This document shows positions 44,285 through 54,997 of a stretch of 64,000 nt of DNA, piece after piece. The translations under genes and the position numbers were made by a program. Origin of the DNA: Photobacterium sanctipauli. Lineage in GTDB: Bacteria; Pseudomonadota; Gammaproteobacteria; Enterobacterales; Vibrionaceae. Below the pieces are notes generated by a model, which made no database searches, was not told where the DNA came from, and saw only the letters and a list, made by a program, of their open reading frames with translations. Within the stretch, counting starts at the first letter, position 1, and each line of letters opens with the position of its first letter. The stretch is from the NCBI RefSeq assembly GCF_003026495.1, contig NZ_PYMA01000002.1, forward strand, positions 558,001 to 622,000, read 5' to 3'.

Positions 44285-44391
44285 TATGGTAGTACTCGCT
44301 AGGCATAAATATTCCCCTCGTAAATAGTTAGAGGGGTAAAGTTAGTTTTTATTTATGGTTAGAAGAGTACCAGCCGAACCCTAACAGAACC

Positions 44392-47226
44392 TTAATCGAT
44401 TAAGCGTAATCCTGTTGGTAACGCATCACCGAATACGCGCTTAGTTTCACTCTCCGTCAGTACTTTGACGGTTGAAACCATTTTGACCCAACTTTCTGGC
44501 ACTTTGCTAGATTTTAGCTTCTCGATCACCGCATTTCGGTTTTCTTCATCAATGTCCAAAGCACGATCTCCGGTCATCCGACACATCATGACTGCCGCAA
44601 AAGCGATGTTGGGATCTTTGCGCCAATCAAAGTCCATCAGTTCAGGTAAACAGTAGGCAACATGCTGAGCCGTGAGCAAGTTGTGCGCACTTCCGTAGAA
44701 CGGGCTTCGGGTGGCAATGCGGCCAATTGCCCACCAGTGGGCTTGTGAGTACTGAGGCTTTTGCAAGCGACCGAAGATCCATTCGATAAGCTGGAGCTTT
44801 TTATCAAACGGTAAGTTTTCTAGCGAAGCGGCCAACCTAACCATGTCTTCATAGCTACGCTCTTGCATCTCTTTCGCTAGCTTGCTGTTTCGAGTCGCGC
44901 TTGGGTTTATGTATTTAGCGATGTCTTTGTAGATCACCAACTGTTGTTCTTGGTTCAGGCCGCCTGAGACGCGGCGCCAAAATGTCCACCAATCGCTCCA
45001 TGTTTGGGTATTGCTATCAAATTGGATACCGTGTTGGTAAAGCGCCCATACCTGCTCCATTCGCCATTCATCTGAAGGGTAGCCAAAGCCTGGGCGTAGA
45101 GTAAAGCCTGAAAGTTTTAGCCAATTGCGTTCGTGAATGTCAGAGCGGCGGCGACGTTTTTTGCTTTCCAGCAAGGTATTGGCAATTTCGCGAAGGGTTG
45201 GTGTTTCCCAGTTATCACGCTTACCAAGCATTTTATCGAGTTGGTTGCGGAGCGTTTTTATCGCCTTAGGGTCTGCAGTTTTCGTACTGCCACCATATAC
45301 TTGCTTGATCAGTGCGACTGCATCATCCATTTTTGCCGGTAAGGCAGACTGCGCCAGTGTCGAGTCTTCTTTGTTTTGGTTGAGCTTGGCGAGATCCTTA
45401 CGAATCGCAAATTCCACTTTCCAACGTTTAGATTCATCGTTGGTACTGACACACTCAATCTGTAGGGTGCCGACTTCGGTTAGCTGGCAGGCAAGAGTGA
45501 CCTCTTCACGATCCTTTTGGTTTGCGGCCAGTTCAGCACGATCGCGTTCACTGTCGAGTGTGGCGATAAATGGTGGCAGCGACACAAAACTGTCATCATC
45601 AATCGGGAATATTTCACCTGCTTGGGTATGGCTATCATCTGTTGACGACACAAGGTTGAAGCGAACAGGCTCACCTAAGGTAAGTGCAAACTTGCGATCT
45701 TTTAGTCTGATCTCTGTGCCTTCATCCAGTCCCTTTGGCAAGATGCAAAGGCCTTTGCGGTTTTTCTTTTTATCTTCTAAAGCCAAGAAGAATGAGCGTG
45801 CTGAGCCACCGCCAATCTTAAGTTGGGCGCCATGGCGTGCCTTTGCATAGGCGACTGCACCATAGGCAACAGACAGATCTGGGTGTGGGTTGACCAGCTC
45901 TGTGACTGTGTCACCTCGCCATTGTGAGAAGGTCGATAGAATGCGTTCAGAAAGTAGCGGGCTGTTGAATACACCACCGTTAAGCAATACTGCAGCCGGG
46001 ATAGCAGGTAAATCTGCAGCGACGTCTAATTGGCTGTCTTTCAGCGATTCGCGGCAAACACTATCGTGTAATTCAATAAACTGCGCCAGGTGCTTGCTGA
46101 TCGCCGGATCAGCGGCATAGGGTAGGCCAAACTCGACAACAGCAGCTTGGCGTTGGCTTGGTTGGTCGCTAAATTGTGTTTGCGGAAAGAAGCCATCAAG
46201 TGCAATTTGGTGTACTTCCTCACGGCTAAGGTCAATGCTCTTGGCACCGCCAATCAAGCGTGAGCCGCTACCTAGCATAGTCACCTTCGCGGTCTCAGGT
46301 GCATTTCCTGAAAGAAGCTGCTCTTTGACTTTGCGAGTTTGCTGGATCAGTTTCGATAACCCAGAAGCGCTGAGCTTTTTATTGCCGCCATGTAGACGCT
46401 GTTCAGCCTTGTGAGCAAGGGCTAGGTCAATATTGTCACCACCGAGCATAAGGTGATCGCCCACACCGATACGGTCTAGGGTGAGTTTTTCGTCTTTGGT
46501 GCCGACTTTAATTAGGCTTAAGTCGGTTGTCCCCCCACCGACATCGCACACCATAATGAGTGGGATATCTTTTAGAAGCGCTTCTGCGTTGTCTTTGTTT
46601 TTTGCATACCAGTCGTAGCAAACGGCCTGTGGCTCTTCCAGTAGTAGGATATTATCGAGCCCCGCCATTGCTGCAGCTTCCAGCGTTAGGGCACGAGCCG
46701 CTTCATCGAATGATGCAGGAACGGTGATTACAACTTCCTGCTCGTTTAGCTTGGCGTCTTGGTGATGATAATCCCAACACTGGCGTACGTGGTTTAGATA
46801 ACTTGCGCTGGCGATGACCGGGGAGACTTTCTCCACACTTGAATTAGATGACCAAGGTAAAATGGACTCACTACGATCGACACCGGTGTGAGACAGCCAA
46901 CTTTTTGCACTGACAACCTGTCGACCCTCGACTTTAGCACCTAAATCGCGCGCTAACTCGCCGATAATAGCGTGTTTAATGTCGCCCTGAACGGGTTCCA
47001 CATCCCATGGCAGCACCATTTGCGTTGGGTCGATTTCACCTTCTGCAGGGTGATAGCGAAAAGAGGGTAGTAGTGGTTTTCTGGCCACTTCACCAGGCGC
47101 AATCAACTGGTCGATATCGAAAATACGAATTGGGCTTGATTCAAGATCGTCCGAGATAGGGGTGTAGGCAACAACAGTATGGGTGGTCCCTAAGTCAATA
47201 CCGACAAGATAACGGGGGGAAGGCAT
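44392..47226 (-). CDS. Hsp70-family protein with long C-terminal domain
   Basis: 944 residues. The ATPase domain has VGIDLGTTHTVVAYTP (phosphate 1), MVCDVGGGTTDLSLI (phosphate 2), VFNSPLLSERI and VAYGAVAYAKA. The region from about 470 is beta-rich and the last 250 residues are a helical domain (DUF3731-like) not found in DnaK. No DnaK-type substrate-binding lid is seen. It lies after a second, shorter Hsp70-like gene and a DUF2760 gene on the same strand, a known conserved trio in Gammaproteobacteria; function unproven. Confidence 0.88.
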   Translation of the reverse strand: MPSPRYLVGIDLGTTHTVVAYTPISDDLESSPIRIFDIDQLIAPGEVARKPLLPSFRYHPAEGEIDPTQMVLPWDVEPVQGDIKHAIIGELARDLGAKVEGRQVVSAKSWLSHTGVDRSESILPWSSNSSVEKVSPVIASASYLNHVRQCWDYHHQDAKLNEQEVVITVPASFDEAARALTLEAAAMAGLDNILLLEEPQAVCYDWYAKNKDNAEALLKDIPLIMVCDVGGGTTDLSLIKVGTKDEKLTLDRIGVGDHLMLGGDNIDLALAHKAEQRLHGGNKKLSASGLSKLIQQTRKVKEQLLSGNAPETAKVTMLGSGSRLIGGAKSIDLSREEVHQIALDGFFPQTQFSDQPSQRQAAVVEFGLPYAADPAISKHLAQFIELHDSVCRESLKDSQLDVAADLPAIPAAVLLNGGVFNSPLLSERILSTFSQWRGDTVTELVNPHPDLSVAYGAVAYAKARHGAQLKIGGGSARSFFLALEDKKKNRKGLCILPKGLDEGTEIRLKDRKFALTLGEPVRFNLVSSTDDSHTQAGEIFPIDDDSFVSLPPFIATLDSERDRAELAANQKDREEVTLACQLTEVGTLQIECVSTNDESKRWKVEFAIRKDLAKLNQNKEDSTLAQSALPAKMDDAVALIKQVYGGSTKTADPKAIKTLRNQLDKMLGKRDNWETPTLREIANTLLESKKRRRRSDIHERNWLKLSGFTLRPGFGYPSDEWRMEQVWALYQHGIQFDSNTQTWSDWWTFWRRVSGGLNQEQQLVIYKDIAKYINPSATRNSKLAKEMQERSYEDMVRLAASLENLPFDKKLQLIEWIFGRLQKPQYSQAHWWAIGRIATRSPFYGSAHNLLTAQHVAYCLPELMDFDWRKDPNIAFAAVMMCRMTGDRALDIDEENRNAVIEKLKSSKVPESWVKMVSTVKVLTESETKRVFGDALPTGLRLID

Positions 47227-47410
47227 GTATTTCTCCAGAGCTGTTCGTTCTGATTTTCTATCTTTAGATAATGGGCGTATTATACCGCCGCCTGATATAA
47301 TGTGCTGTTATAAAACGTTAATTTTATGATTTATATCTAATACCAAGCCAGCTAGACAAGCTATAAGCACTGATAATACTGAAGTAGGCAGCCAAAAGTG
47401 CAGGCAAAAA

Positions 47411-47437
47411 AAACGGCGCCATGTGAGCGCCGTTTTT
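47411..47437 (-). terminator. Terminator of the short Hsp70-like gene
   Basis: AAACGGCGC and GCGCCGTTT around CATGTGA; on the minus strand T residues follow. It lies just after the stop at 47443, so the long Hsp70 gene probably has its own promoter in 47227-47410. Confidence 0.85.
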
Positions 47438-47442
47438 GTTGA

Positions 47443-49278
47443 TTATTTTTCGCGTACGTCAAATTCAACTTGCCATTTTTGACCACCATCAGTTGGTAGT
47501 GCTTCAAGGCATAGTGTACCCAGTTCAGTGACACGAGAGGCTAGGCGAACAGGAACAACCTCACCAGCTGTTCGGCCATCTGAAACAGGTAGCGTTACCT
47601 GAATGGCTGGTAGTTCTTCCAGCTCTTCTGGCTGCCACCAATCAAGGTGAGTACCAGCTGGGTCATCACGGCGCACCGTTGAACCGAAGAACTTGAACTG
47701 TACAGGTTGACCGATAACCAAACCGAACTCACGGCTTGGTACGTCAGCATGTGTACCTTCTTCCATACCAAATGGTGCAACACACAGTGCTTCAAGTGGT
47801 GGTTCCATCCCAGGGATAGCAGGCATAGAGCTTTCGATACCCACATAGTAACTGCTTGCAATACCACCACGGATACGCACGCCCTTACCTTTACGTACTG
47901 AGCCGTAATAAGACGCACCGCTTGCAACCGCAAGATCAAGGTCAAGGCCTTCAAGCAACTTCGCTTCTTCGCTACCCGCCGTTGTTAGCCAGCTGTTGAT
48001 GATAGAAAGCAGGCGGTTAGAAAGTAGATCTGATTTCAGTACACCACCATTGAACAGGATGGCGGTTGGGCGAATAAAGCCTTCGTGAAGCTGGTCGTAC
48101 TTTTCGAATAGCTCGTCTACAGCTTGTGACTGACGGCTTAGGAAGCCGGCAACATGACGCGATACCGCTGCATCTTGTGCGTATGGCAGACCCATTTGGG
48201 TTAGGGCGCCACGCTGCATTTCAACAGGGTGATCTTCAATGTTATTGCGAGGGAAGAAACCTTCAACCAGTGTTTGCTGAACTTCCTCTTGAGTGAGTTC
48301 AGTTTGTAGCGTGCCGCCAAGTAGCTTAGAGCCACGACTTGGCACAACGATCGGCACAGCTTGTAGGTTTGCATCACTCAGTAGTGCTTCTTTCGCATCG
48401 CGGCAGGCATGGGTGATAGCTTGGATTTGCCATGGCTGAAGCTGCTTGCCTTCTTGAGCAAGATTCATCTTCAGTCGGTAGGCTAGGGCCAAGTCCATGT
48501 TGTCGCCACCAAGAAGGATGTGATCACCAACAGCGACACGGTTTAGCGTTAGGTTACCTTCTTCTTCGGTTACGGCAACTAGCGAAAGGTCAGTGGTACC
48601 ACCGCCGATATCAACAACGAGGATGATGTCACCAACAGACACTTGGTCACGCCACGTTTCATCGTTGTTGCGCAGCCAGCTGTACACGGCAGCTTGCGGC
48701 TCTTCAAGCAATGTCATGTGCTTGAAGCCGACTTCACGCGCTGCTTCCGCGGTAAGCTCACGGGCTGCAGGGTCGAAAGATGCAGGCACTGTGATAGTGA
48801 CATCTTGATCAAACAGGGGTGTATCCGGGTGCTGGTGGTTCCATGCCGCAGCAAGGTGGGCAAGGTAATTGCGCGTTGCTTCTAGCGGTGAAGCTTTAGC
48901 CACTTCTTCTGGGCTGTTAAGTGGCAAGAAAGCGTCACGACGGTTGACACCACCGTGGCATAGCCAGCTTTTTGCACTTGCGATCAAGCGGATAGGTGTT
49001 TTGCTGCCCAGTGAACGTGCCATGGCACCGACAATGGCTTTTGGTTGGCTGTCCCACGGCAGGGCAGTATCGCCTTCAGCTAGCTCTGATTCATGTGCTT
49101 GGTACATGAAAGAAGGCAGCTGATCTTTTTCCTCTACATTGCCCGGGTTGGTGAGTTGGGCAATAGGCATAACATTGACGCGAGCATCTTCGTCTTGCAG
49201 GTCAACGTATGATAAAACACAGTGGGTGGTACCAAGGTCGATACCAACACTGTAACGGTGTTCTTGGGTTTCTTGCAT
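47443..49278 (-). CDS. Hsp70-family protein, short form
   Basis: 611 residues, similar to the first two thirds of the longer neighbour: SVGIDLGTTHCVLSYVD, ILVVDIGGGTTDLSLVAV, LFNGGVLKSDLLSNRL and VASGASYYGSVRKG. It ends after a beta-rich domain without the helical tail. It overlaps the DUF2760 gene (TAATG), so the two are co-translated. An ATP-driven chaperone role with a membrane partner is plausible but not shown. Confidence 0.88.
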   Translation of the reverse strand: MQETQEHRYSVGIDLGTTHCVLSYVDLQDEDARVNVMPIAQLTNPGNVEEKDQLPSFMYQAHESELAEGDTALPWDSQPKAIVGAMARSLGSKTPIRLIASAKSWLCHGGVNRRDAFLPLNSPEEVAKASPLEATRNYLAHLAAAWNHQHPDTPLFDQDVTITVPASFDPAARELTAEAAREVGFKHMTLLEEPQAAVYSWLRNNDETWRDQVSVGDIILVVDIGGGTTDLSLVAVTEEEGNLTLNRVAVGDHILLGGDNMDLALAYRLKMNLAQEGKQLQPWQIQAITHACRDAKEALLSDANLQAVPIVVPSRGSKLLGGTLQTELTQEEVQQTLVEGFFPRNNIEDHPVEMQRGALTQMGLPYAQDAAVSRHVAGFLSRQSQAVDELFEKYDQLHEGFIRPTAILFNGGVLKSDLLSNRLLSIINSWLTTAGSEEAKLLEGLDLDLAVASGASYYGSVRKGKGVRIRGGIASSYYVGIESSMPAIPGMEPPLEALCVAPFGMEEGTHADVPSREFGLVIGQPVQFKFFGSTVRRDDPAGTHLDWWQPEELEELPAIQVTLPVSDGRTAGEVVPVRLASRVTELGTLCLEALPTDGGQKWQVEFDVREK

Positions 49279-49937
49279 TACAGTTCTACCTCAGCGGCGG
49301 CAACTACGTGTGCATCATGACCTTCTGCCAGTTTAGGCAGTTTAACGTCAGTCACTTTCCAGCCGCGGTGGATTAGGGTTCCAGTGAATGGCGCTTCGCC
49401 GACAACGTTACCTGTTAGGCGTACTTCAGAGGCGTTGAAACCTTGTGGCAAGGTGATGCGGGTTTCCTCTTCCTCAGTGCGTACTGGGGCAAAGCTAAAG
49501 TATTCGTTTAAGACTTTCTGGCCGCCTTCATGGATAACACGGGCAGCCGCACCGATTTCAGCATCAGCGAAGCCTTTAAGGTCTTCTTGCATGAAATCAA
49601 TAAAGCGAGCTTCTTGCTGAAGCAGTGATAGTAGTTGTAGGGCGGAGTCAGGTGTAGATGTTTTTAGCTTTGGTTCAACTTCTACAATCTTCTCTACGAT
49701 TTTTTCAACTTCAACCACTTTCTCGACTTCTACGATCTTCTCGACAGGCTTTTCAACCTCGATAATTTTTTCGACTTCTTTCTCAACGACTTTTTCGACT
49801 TCGACAGGTTTGCCTTTTTTAGCGATATAGAGAACCAGCATGACAAGCACTAGGCCACCTAGCCATGCGTGTCCCATATCAATTGTTGTCGGCATTGCCG
49901 ATAAATCTACTGTTAGTTGCGAAAAATCAAAAGCCAT
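49278..49937 (-). CDS. DUF2760 protein with membrane helix and VEK-repeat coiled coil
   Basis: 219 residues. A membrane helix at about 24-40 (AWLGGLVLVMLVLYIAKKG), then a run of VEK/VEKIVE repeats (45-88) that would make a stiff charged rod, then the DUF2760 domain from 98 (ALQLLSLLQQEARFIDFMQE to the end). First gene of the Hsp70 pair's operon; it may anchor the Hsp70-like partners to the membrane (inference). Confidence 0.88.
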   Translation of the reverse strand: MAFDFSQLTVDLSAMPTTIDMGHAWLGGLVLVMLVLYIAKKGKPVEVEKVVEKEVEKIIEVEKPVEKIVEVEKVVEVEKIVEKIVEVEPKLKTSTPDSALQLLSLLQQEARFIDFMQEDLKGFADAEIGAAARVIHEGGQKVLNEYFSFAPVRTEEEETRITLPQGFNASEVRLTGNVVGEAPFTGTLIHRGWKVTDVKLPKLAEGHDAHVVAAAEVEL

Positions 49938-50295
49938 ATCCGTCTTCTCTATTTAAGTAAAATAGTGGTTCACTATTAACAATTTGGGTCGAATATTATC
50001 ATAATCAAGGTGCATTACACCTAGGGGCATCACTTTTTTGCCCTATTTGAACTATTTAGCTTTTTCGTCGCTTAAATTAGCATCAAAAAAGGTTTTACAT
50101 TGCCTTGTCATCGCCCTATCAAGGCCGTGGTATCGTGTCGTTTAGGGGCAAAATGTTTATTCAGTTAACTTCATTTTTAGCGTATTTCTGCCATTTTTGG
50201 TGAGTTAATTCATAATTTCCTACGCTCATAACGGGCTTTATGCTAAAAATTCGGTAAAATCCGCATCAGAATTAGACTCAATACTAGGTGTTATC
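49938..50295. other. Divergent promoter region
   Basis: 358 bases between the DUF2760 operon and yajD. No repeat or RNA gene seen. Confidence 0.5.
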
Positions 50296-50649
50296 ATGTC
50301 ATCAGATTATTACGGAACAAGTGCAGCGTATGCGAGAAAAGAGCAAGGCTACCGCGAGAAGGCCTTGAAGCTTTATCCGTGGGTATGTGGGCGATGTTCT
50401 CGTGAATTCGTGTATTCCAACCTACGTGAGTTGACTGTACACCATGTTGATCACGACCATACGAACAACCCAGAAGATGGTAGTAACTGGGAATTACTCT
50501 GTTTGTTCTGCCATGACCATGAACATGAGAAATATACTGAAGCAGATAACCAAATGGGCAGCGTTGTGAAAGCGGGTGAGAATGATCACGAGGCGGCGAC
50601 CTTCAACCCGTTTGCTGATCTGAAAGCCATGATGGAAAAGAAAAAGTAA
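50296..50649 (+). CDS. yajD: YajD-type HNH nuclease
   Basis: 117 residues. Zinc cysteines CGRCSRE and CLFCHDHEH with the HNH core LTVHHVDHDHTNNPEDGSNW. Matches E. coli YajD (115 residues). Presumed nuclease; biological role unknown. Confidence 0.92.
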   Translation: MSSDYYGTSAAYARKEQGYREKALKLYPWVCGRCSREFVYSNLRELTVHHVDHDHTNNPEDGSNWELLCLFCHDHEHEKYTEADNQMGSVVKAGENDHEAATFNPFADLKAMMEKKK

Positions 50650-50685
50650 CGCTATCGCGTTCTATCATTTAAAGCTTCATTATAT

Positions 50686-50737
50686 TGGGCTAATTTAGAT
50701 TGAGATATTGACGTTAATATTTCAATAAATTAGCCCA
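50686..50737. terminator. Long AT-rich stem-loop between convergent genes
   Basis: TGGGCTAATTTA and TAAATTAGCCCA (12 of 12), continued inside by GATATT with AATATTTC-type pairing. It sits between yajD and the winged-helix gene and would stop transcription from either side. Confidence 0.75.
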
Positions 50738-50752
50738 TTTACTTTTAACGAC

Positions 50753-51046
50753 TTATGGGTAGTCAAGTACCAGCTTAATGTCTGTAAGGTTCTCTTGTAC
50801 CCATTGTTTGTTAATTGCGCCCCAGTCTTTAATTTCGTACTTTCCTGTACGGTTTCTTTCCCCTTCGCTTTGTTTAAACTGACAAACGATATCAAGCTCG
50901 GCTAGGCTCTTGATTGTATCTTGTGCAGTACGTCGTGGCATACCTGTATATTCAAGGATCCCCGGTACGGTGGAAATTCCAGTATCAATGAGATAAGCGA
51001 CATAAAGACGGCGGTAAAAACTGGATTTTGTCTTGCTGATAACCAC
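50753..51046 (-). CDS. Small winged-helix protein
   Basis: 97 residues. An HTH at about 25-55 (GISTVPGILEYTGMPRRTAQDTIKSL) followed by a wing. Not assigned to a named family. Possibly a transcription regulator; it is divergent from the nap operon (176 bases between starts), so nap is a possible target, by position only. Confidence 0.7.
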   Translation of the reverse strand: MVISKTKSSFYRRLYVAYLIDTGISTVPGILEYTGMPRRTAQDTIKSLAELDIVCQFKQSEGERNRTGKYEIKDWGAINKQWVQENLTDIKLVLDYP

Positions 51047-51222
51047 GTTGGTTTCCTTACTTTTTTATTCCATTTCATCACCATAGTAACACCCAAACCT
51101 ATCGTTAACATTATTTGTATCATGCGATGAACAGGCGATTTTTCTGTTTTTCACCCAGTGAAGTTATCAATTTTTCAGAAGCTAACTAGAGTTATCTGTA
51201 TATAACGTAAATGGAGTGTGTG

Positions 51223-51360
51223 ATGACAGACGACAATCGCCACCGTTCAGAGTTAAAAGCTTTCCTGTTTATTACCATAGTTTTATTTCCAATTTTGGCT
51301 GTGGCCGTTGTAGGCGGTTACGGGTTTTTTGTGTGGTTTTTACAGGTGGTATCTGGCTGA
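51223..51360 (+). CDS. napE: NapE, small membrane component of periplasmic nitrate reductase
   Basis: 45 residues: MTDDNRHRSELKAFL, then a single membrane helix with a VVGGYGFFVWFLQ end, which is the NapE/TorE pattern. TGGAGTG before the ATG is the ribosome binding site. Role not established; widely found at the head of nap operons. Confidence 0.85.
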   Translation: MTDDNRHRSELKAFLFITIVLFPILAVAVVGGYGFFVWFLQVVSG

Positions 51361-51446
51361 TCTGGACTCGTTAATACATAAAATCAATAAGATAAATTAC
51401 AGCTGAAGTATATGTGAAATGTTAAACCTTCAATGGAGAGCTTCCG

Positions 51447-53939
51447 ATGAACTGTTCTCGGCGTAAATTTCTCAAGGCTCAAGCAGCGGCATCAGCTGCC
51501 GCAGCAGCAGGTGTTTCTATTCCCGTGGTTGCAAGTAATGTGGTAACCGATGCCGCAGTTACCCAAATATCTTGGGAAAAGGCGCCGTGTCGATTCTGCG
51601 GTACTGGCTGTTCAGTCAACGTGGGTGTGAAAGATGACAAGGTCGTTGCCACGCATGGTGATATCAAGTCCCCTGTAAATCGCGGCTTGAATTGTGTTAA
51701 GGGCTATTTTCTATCCAAGATCATGTACGGCGAGGATCGTCTGACTCAACCATTGCTTCGTATGAAGGATGGAAAATACGATAAAGAAGGGGATTTTACG
51801 CCAATCAGTTGGGATCAAGCGTTCGATATCATGGCCGAGAAGTGGAAGGCTACCTTGAAGGAAAAAGGCCCTGAAGGTATCGGGATGTTTGGTTCTGGTC
51901 AATGGACAGTTTATGAAGGGTATGCGGCTTCCAAATTAATGAAGGCGGGCTTTCGTTCAAACAATATCGAGCCGAATGCGCGCCACTGTATGGCATCAGC
52001 AGTTGTTGGTTTTATGCGTACTTTCGGTATTGACGAGCCGATGGGGTGCTATGACGATATTGAAGAGGCGGATGCGTTTGTGCTTTGGGGTTCCAACATG
52101 GCTGAAATGCACCCCATCTTGTGGACGAGGGTGACGGATCGTCGTCTTTCAAAGCCAGATGTTAAGGTGTCAGTGCTATCAACTTTTGAGCATCGCAGTT
52201 TTGAACTTGCTGATATTCCTATCGTGTTTGAGCCACAAACAGATCTGGCCATCCTTAATTTTATTGCCAACTACATCATCACAAATGACAAGGTGAATAA
52301 GGACTTTATTGGCAAGCATGTGAACTTCCGTCGCGGCGCTACGGATATTGGCTATGGTCTTCGACCTGAAGTACCGTTGCAGCAGAAGGCGAAGAACCCT
52401 GACAGCGGTGATTCAGAGCCAATGAGCTTTGATGAGTTTAAAGAGTTTGTGTCCGAATATACCGTTGAAAAAGTCAGTGAAATGTCGGGTGTCACCAAAG
52501 AGAAGTTGGTTGAACTGGCAGAGCTGTATGCAGATCCGGATACAAAGGTGACTTCGTTCTGGACCATGGGCTTTAATCAGCACACCCGTGGGGTGTGGTG
52601 TAACAACTTGGTTTATAACATCCATTTGCTTACCGGAAAAATCTCCACCCCAGGGAATAGCCCATTCTCTTTAACTGGCCAGCCTTCTGCGTGTGGTACG
52701 GCACGTGAAGTTGGTACATTTGCCCACCGTTTGCCGGCAGATATGGTTGTTGCTAACCCTGAACACCGCAAAGTGGCTGAAAAAATATGGAAGCTACCAG
52801 ATGGCACAATCCCTGAGAAGGTAGGTGCTCATGCGGTATTGCAGAGCCGGATGCTCAAAGACGGTAAGATTAATGCTTACTGGATCCAGGTGAATAATAA
52901 CCTGCAGGCTGCCGCGAATATTAATGAAGAAACCCTGCCAGGGTATCGAAATCCGGAAAACTTCATTGTCGTATCAGAAGCTTATCCAACGGCAACAGCC
53001 CAAGCTGCTGATTTAGTCCTGCCAGCTGCCATGTGGGTAGAGAAGGAAGGGGCTTATGGTAATGCGGAGCGCCGCACTCAATTATGGCACCAAATGGTAC
53101 AAGCGCCGGGTGAATCAAAATCAGATCTATGGCAGTTAATGGAGTTTTCTAAACGCTTTACAACCGATGAGGTGTGGCCGAAAGAACTGCTTGATGCCAA
53201 CCCGGAGTACAAGGGCAAATCCTTGTTTGATGTGCTGTATAAGAATGGTCAAATCGATCAATTCCCGCTTGAAGACATTGCCGAAGGGCATGCCAATGAT
53301 GAGTCAACGGAATACGGCTTCTATGTTCAGAAAGGAATATTTGAGGAGTATGCCCAATTTGGCCGTGGCAAGGCACATGACCTAGCACCGTTTGAAGTCT
53401 ACCACGAAACCCGCGGGTTGCGCTGGCCAGTTGTTGATGGCAAAGAAACACTTTGGCGTTACCGAGAAGGAGCTGACCCTTATGTGAAAGAAGGGGCGGG
53501 CTTCGAGTTCTATGGTAAGCCGGATGGCAAAGCTATTATTTTTGCCTTGCCTTTTGAACCGCCAGCAGAGAGTCCAGATGAAGAATACGATTTATGGCTA
53601 TCTACCGGGCGTGTACTTGAACACTGGCACTCGGGCTCAATGACTCAACGTGTACCAGAAATCCATAAATCCTACCCGAATGCGCAAGTCTTCATGCACC
53701 CTGAAGATGCCAAGGCGAGAGGTTTGCGTCGGGGTGATGCGGTGAAAGTGGTTTCCCGCCGTGGTGAAATGATAACGCGGGTAGAAACACGAGGAAGAAA
53801 TAAGCCACCGCAAGGTTTGGTCTTTGTTCCTTGGTTTGATGCAAGCCAGTTAATCAATAAAGTTACTTTGGACGCTACCGATCCGTTGTCGAAACAAACG
53901 GACTTTAAAAAGTGTGCAGTCAAAGTTGTAAAAGCATAG
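51447..53939 (+). CDS. napA: Periplasmic nitrate reductase catalytic subunit
   Basis: 830 residues. Tat signal [19 protein letters not shown], the [4Fe-4S] site CRFCGTGC with a fourth Cys in RGLNCVKGY, and the molybdenum-ligand Cys in [13 protein letters not shown]. The bis-MGD domains are full length ([31 protein letters not shown]). Reduces nitrate to nitrite in the periplasm with electrons from NapB and NapC. No napD gene is next to it. Confidence 0.97.
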   Translation: MNCSRRKFLKAQAAASAAAAAGVSIPVVASNVVTDAAVTQISWEKAPCRFCGTGCSVNVGVKDDKVVATHGDIKSPVNRGLNCVKGYFLSKIMYGEDRLTQPLLRMKDGKYDKEGDFTPISWDQAFDIMAEKWKATLKEKGPEGIGMFGSGQWTVYEGYAASKLMKAGFRSNNIEPNARHCMASAVVGFMRTFGIDEPMGCYDDIEEADAFVLWGSNMAEMHPILWTRVTDRRLSKPDVKVSVLSTFEHRSFELADIPIVFEPQTDLAILNFIANYIITNDKVNKDFIGKHVNFRRGATDIGYGLRPEVPLQQKAKNPDSGDSEPMSFDEFKEFVSEYTVEKVSEMSGVTKEKLVELAELYADPDTKVTSFWTMGFNQHTRGVWCNNLVYNIHLLTGKISTPGNSPFSLTGQPSACGTAREVGTFAHRLPADMVVANPEHRKVAEKIWKLPDGTIPEKVGAHAVLQSRMLKDGKINAYWIQVNNNLQAAANINEETLPGYRNPENFIVVSEAYPTATAQAADLVLPAAMWVEKEGAYGNAERRTQLWHQMVQAPGESKSDLWQLMEFSKRFTTDEVWPKELLDANPEYKGKSLFDVLYKNGQIDQFPLEDIAEGHANDESTEYGFYVQKGIFEEYAQFGRGKAHDLAPFEVYHETRGLRWPVVDGKETLWRYREGADPYVKEGAGFEFYGKPDGKAIIFALPFEPPAESPDEEYDLWLSTGRVLEHWHSGSMTQRVPEIHKSYPNAQVFMHPEDAKARGLRRGDAVKVVSRRGEMITRVETRGRNKPPQGLVFVPWFDASQLINKVTLDATDPLSKQTDFKKCAVKVVKA

Positions 53940-53949
53940 GAGAAAGACG

Positions 53950-54405
53950 ATGAAACCATTCATTTCAATGCTTTTACTGTTGTTTGCCACAACTGTTATT
54001 GGTGCGACAGCAGTAATTAAGGGTGATGAACTGGCCACATTGCGGGGGGCACCGTTGAACACGGAGCCTGAACCGCCAGCCATGAGCAAAACCATTAATA
54101 ACGATATTATACCTAAGCGGAGTTACCCGATGCAGCCGCCGGTGATCCCGCACAAAATAGATAACTACCAAGTCGATTTGAATGCGAACAAATGTATGTC
54201 TTGCCACGCGCGTAGCCGTGTTGAAGAGACACAGGCGAGAATGATCAGTGTCACACACTATATGGATCGTGACGGTAATTTCTTGGCGGAACTATCGCCT
54301 AGGCGCTATTTCTGCGAGCAGTGCCACGTTGTTCAAACCGATGCAAAACCTTTGGTGGCTACTACGTTTACCGATCTCGATACGCTGTTAAGCGAAACGG
54401 AATAG
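53950..54405 (+). CDS. napB: Diheme cytochrome NapB
   Basis: 151 residues with signal peptide and two heme c sites, CMSCHARS and CEQCHVVQ, with distal-histidine-type segments around MQPPVIPHKID. Passes electrons from NapC to NapA. 10 bases after napA; GGAGAAAG is its ribosome binding site. Confidence 0.96.
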   Translation: MKPFISMLLLLFATTVIGATAVIKGDELATLRGAPLNTEPEPPAMSKTINNDIIPKRSYPMQPPVIPHKIDNYQVDLNANKCMSCHARSRVEETQARMISVTHYMDRDGNFLAELSPRRYFCEQCHVVQTDAKPLVATTFTDLDTLLSETE

Positions 54406-54415
54406 GGAGAAACGT

Positions 54416-54997
54416 ATGTGGCGTTGGATTAAAAAATGGTGGACGTTAATTCGTTCACCAGCCAAGTACTTTAGTCTCGGCTTTTTAACTTTGGGTGGTT
54501 TCGTTGCCGGTATTATTTTCTGGGGCGCATTTAATACTGGTATGGAGTTTACCAACTCTGAAACCTTCTGCGTGAGCTGCCATGAGGACAATGTATACCA
54601 GGAAATTCAAGGTACTATTCACTTTACAAACCGAACCGGGGTAAGAGCGATTTGTTCGGATTGCCATGTTCCTCATGACTGGACTGATAAGATGGCGCGT
54701 AAGATGCAGGCATCAAAAGAGGTTTGGGCATGGATAACGGGCGCAATCTCTACCCCAGAGAAGTTTGAAGCTCGAAGGCTACATATGGCGCAGCGAGAAT
54801 GGACAAGGATGGAGAAGAATGATTCTCTCGAATGCCGTAATTGCCATGAGTTTAGTTATATGGATTTTACCCAGCAGTCTTCACGTGCCTCTAATCAACA
54901 CTCGACGAACCTGGCGAGTGGGGATAAGACTTGTATTGATTGCCACAAAGGGATAGCTCACCGACTACCTGATATGAAGGGGGTTGAGGGCTTTTAG
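54416..54997 (+). CDS. napC: Tetraheme quinol dehydrogenase NapC
   Basis: 193 residues, an N-terminal membrane helix (AKYFSLGFLTLGGFVAGIIFW) and four heme c sites: CVSCHED, CSDCHVP, CRNCHEF and CIDCHKG. Takes electrons from quinol to NapB. Last gene of the napEABC operon. Confidence 0.96.
   Translation: MWRWIKKWWTLIRSPAKYFSLGFLTLGGFVAGIIFWGAFNTGMEFTNSETFCVSCHEDNVYQEIQGTIHFTNRTGVRAICSDCHVPHDWTDKMARKMQASKEVWAWITGAISTPEKFEARRLHMAQREWTRMEKNDSLECRNCHEFSYMDFTQQSSRASNQHSTNLASGDKTCIDCHKGIAHRLPDMKGVEGF

Noticed and set aside
45137..45850. 237-codon open frame antisense to the long Hsp70 gene
   Set aside because: Ser/Arg-rich translation typical of an antisense shadow; the Hsp70 frame is clearly real.
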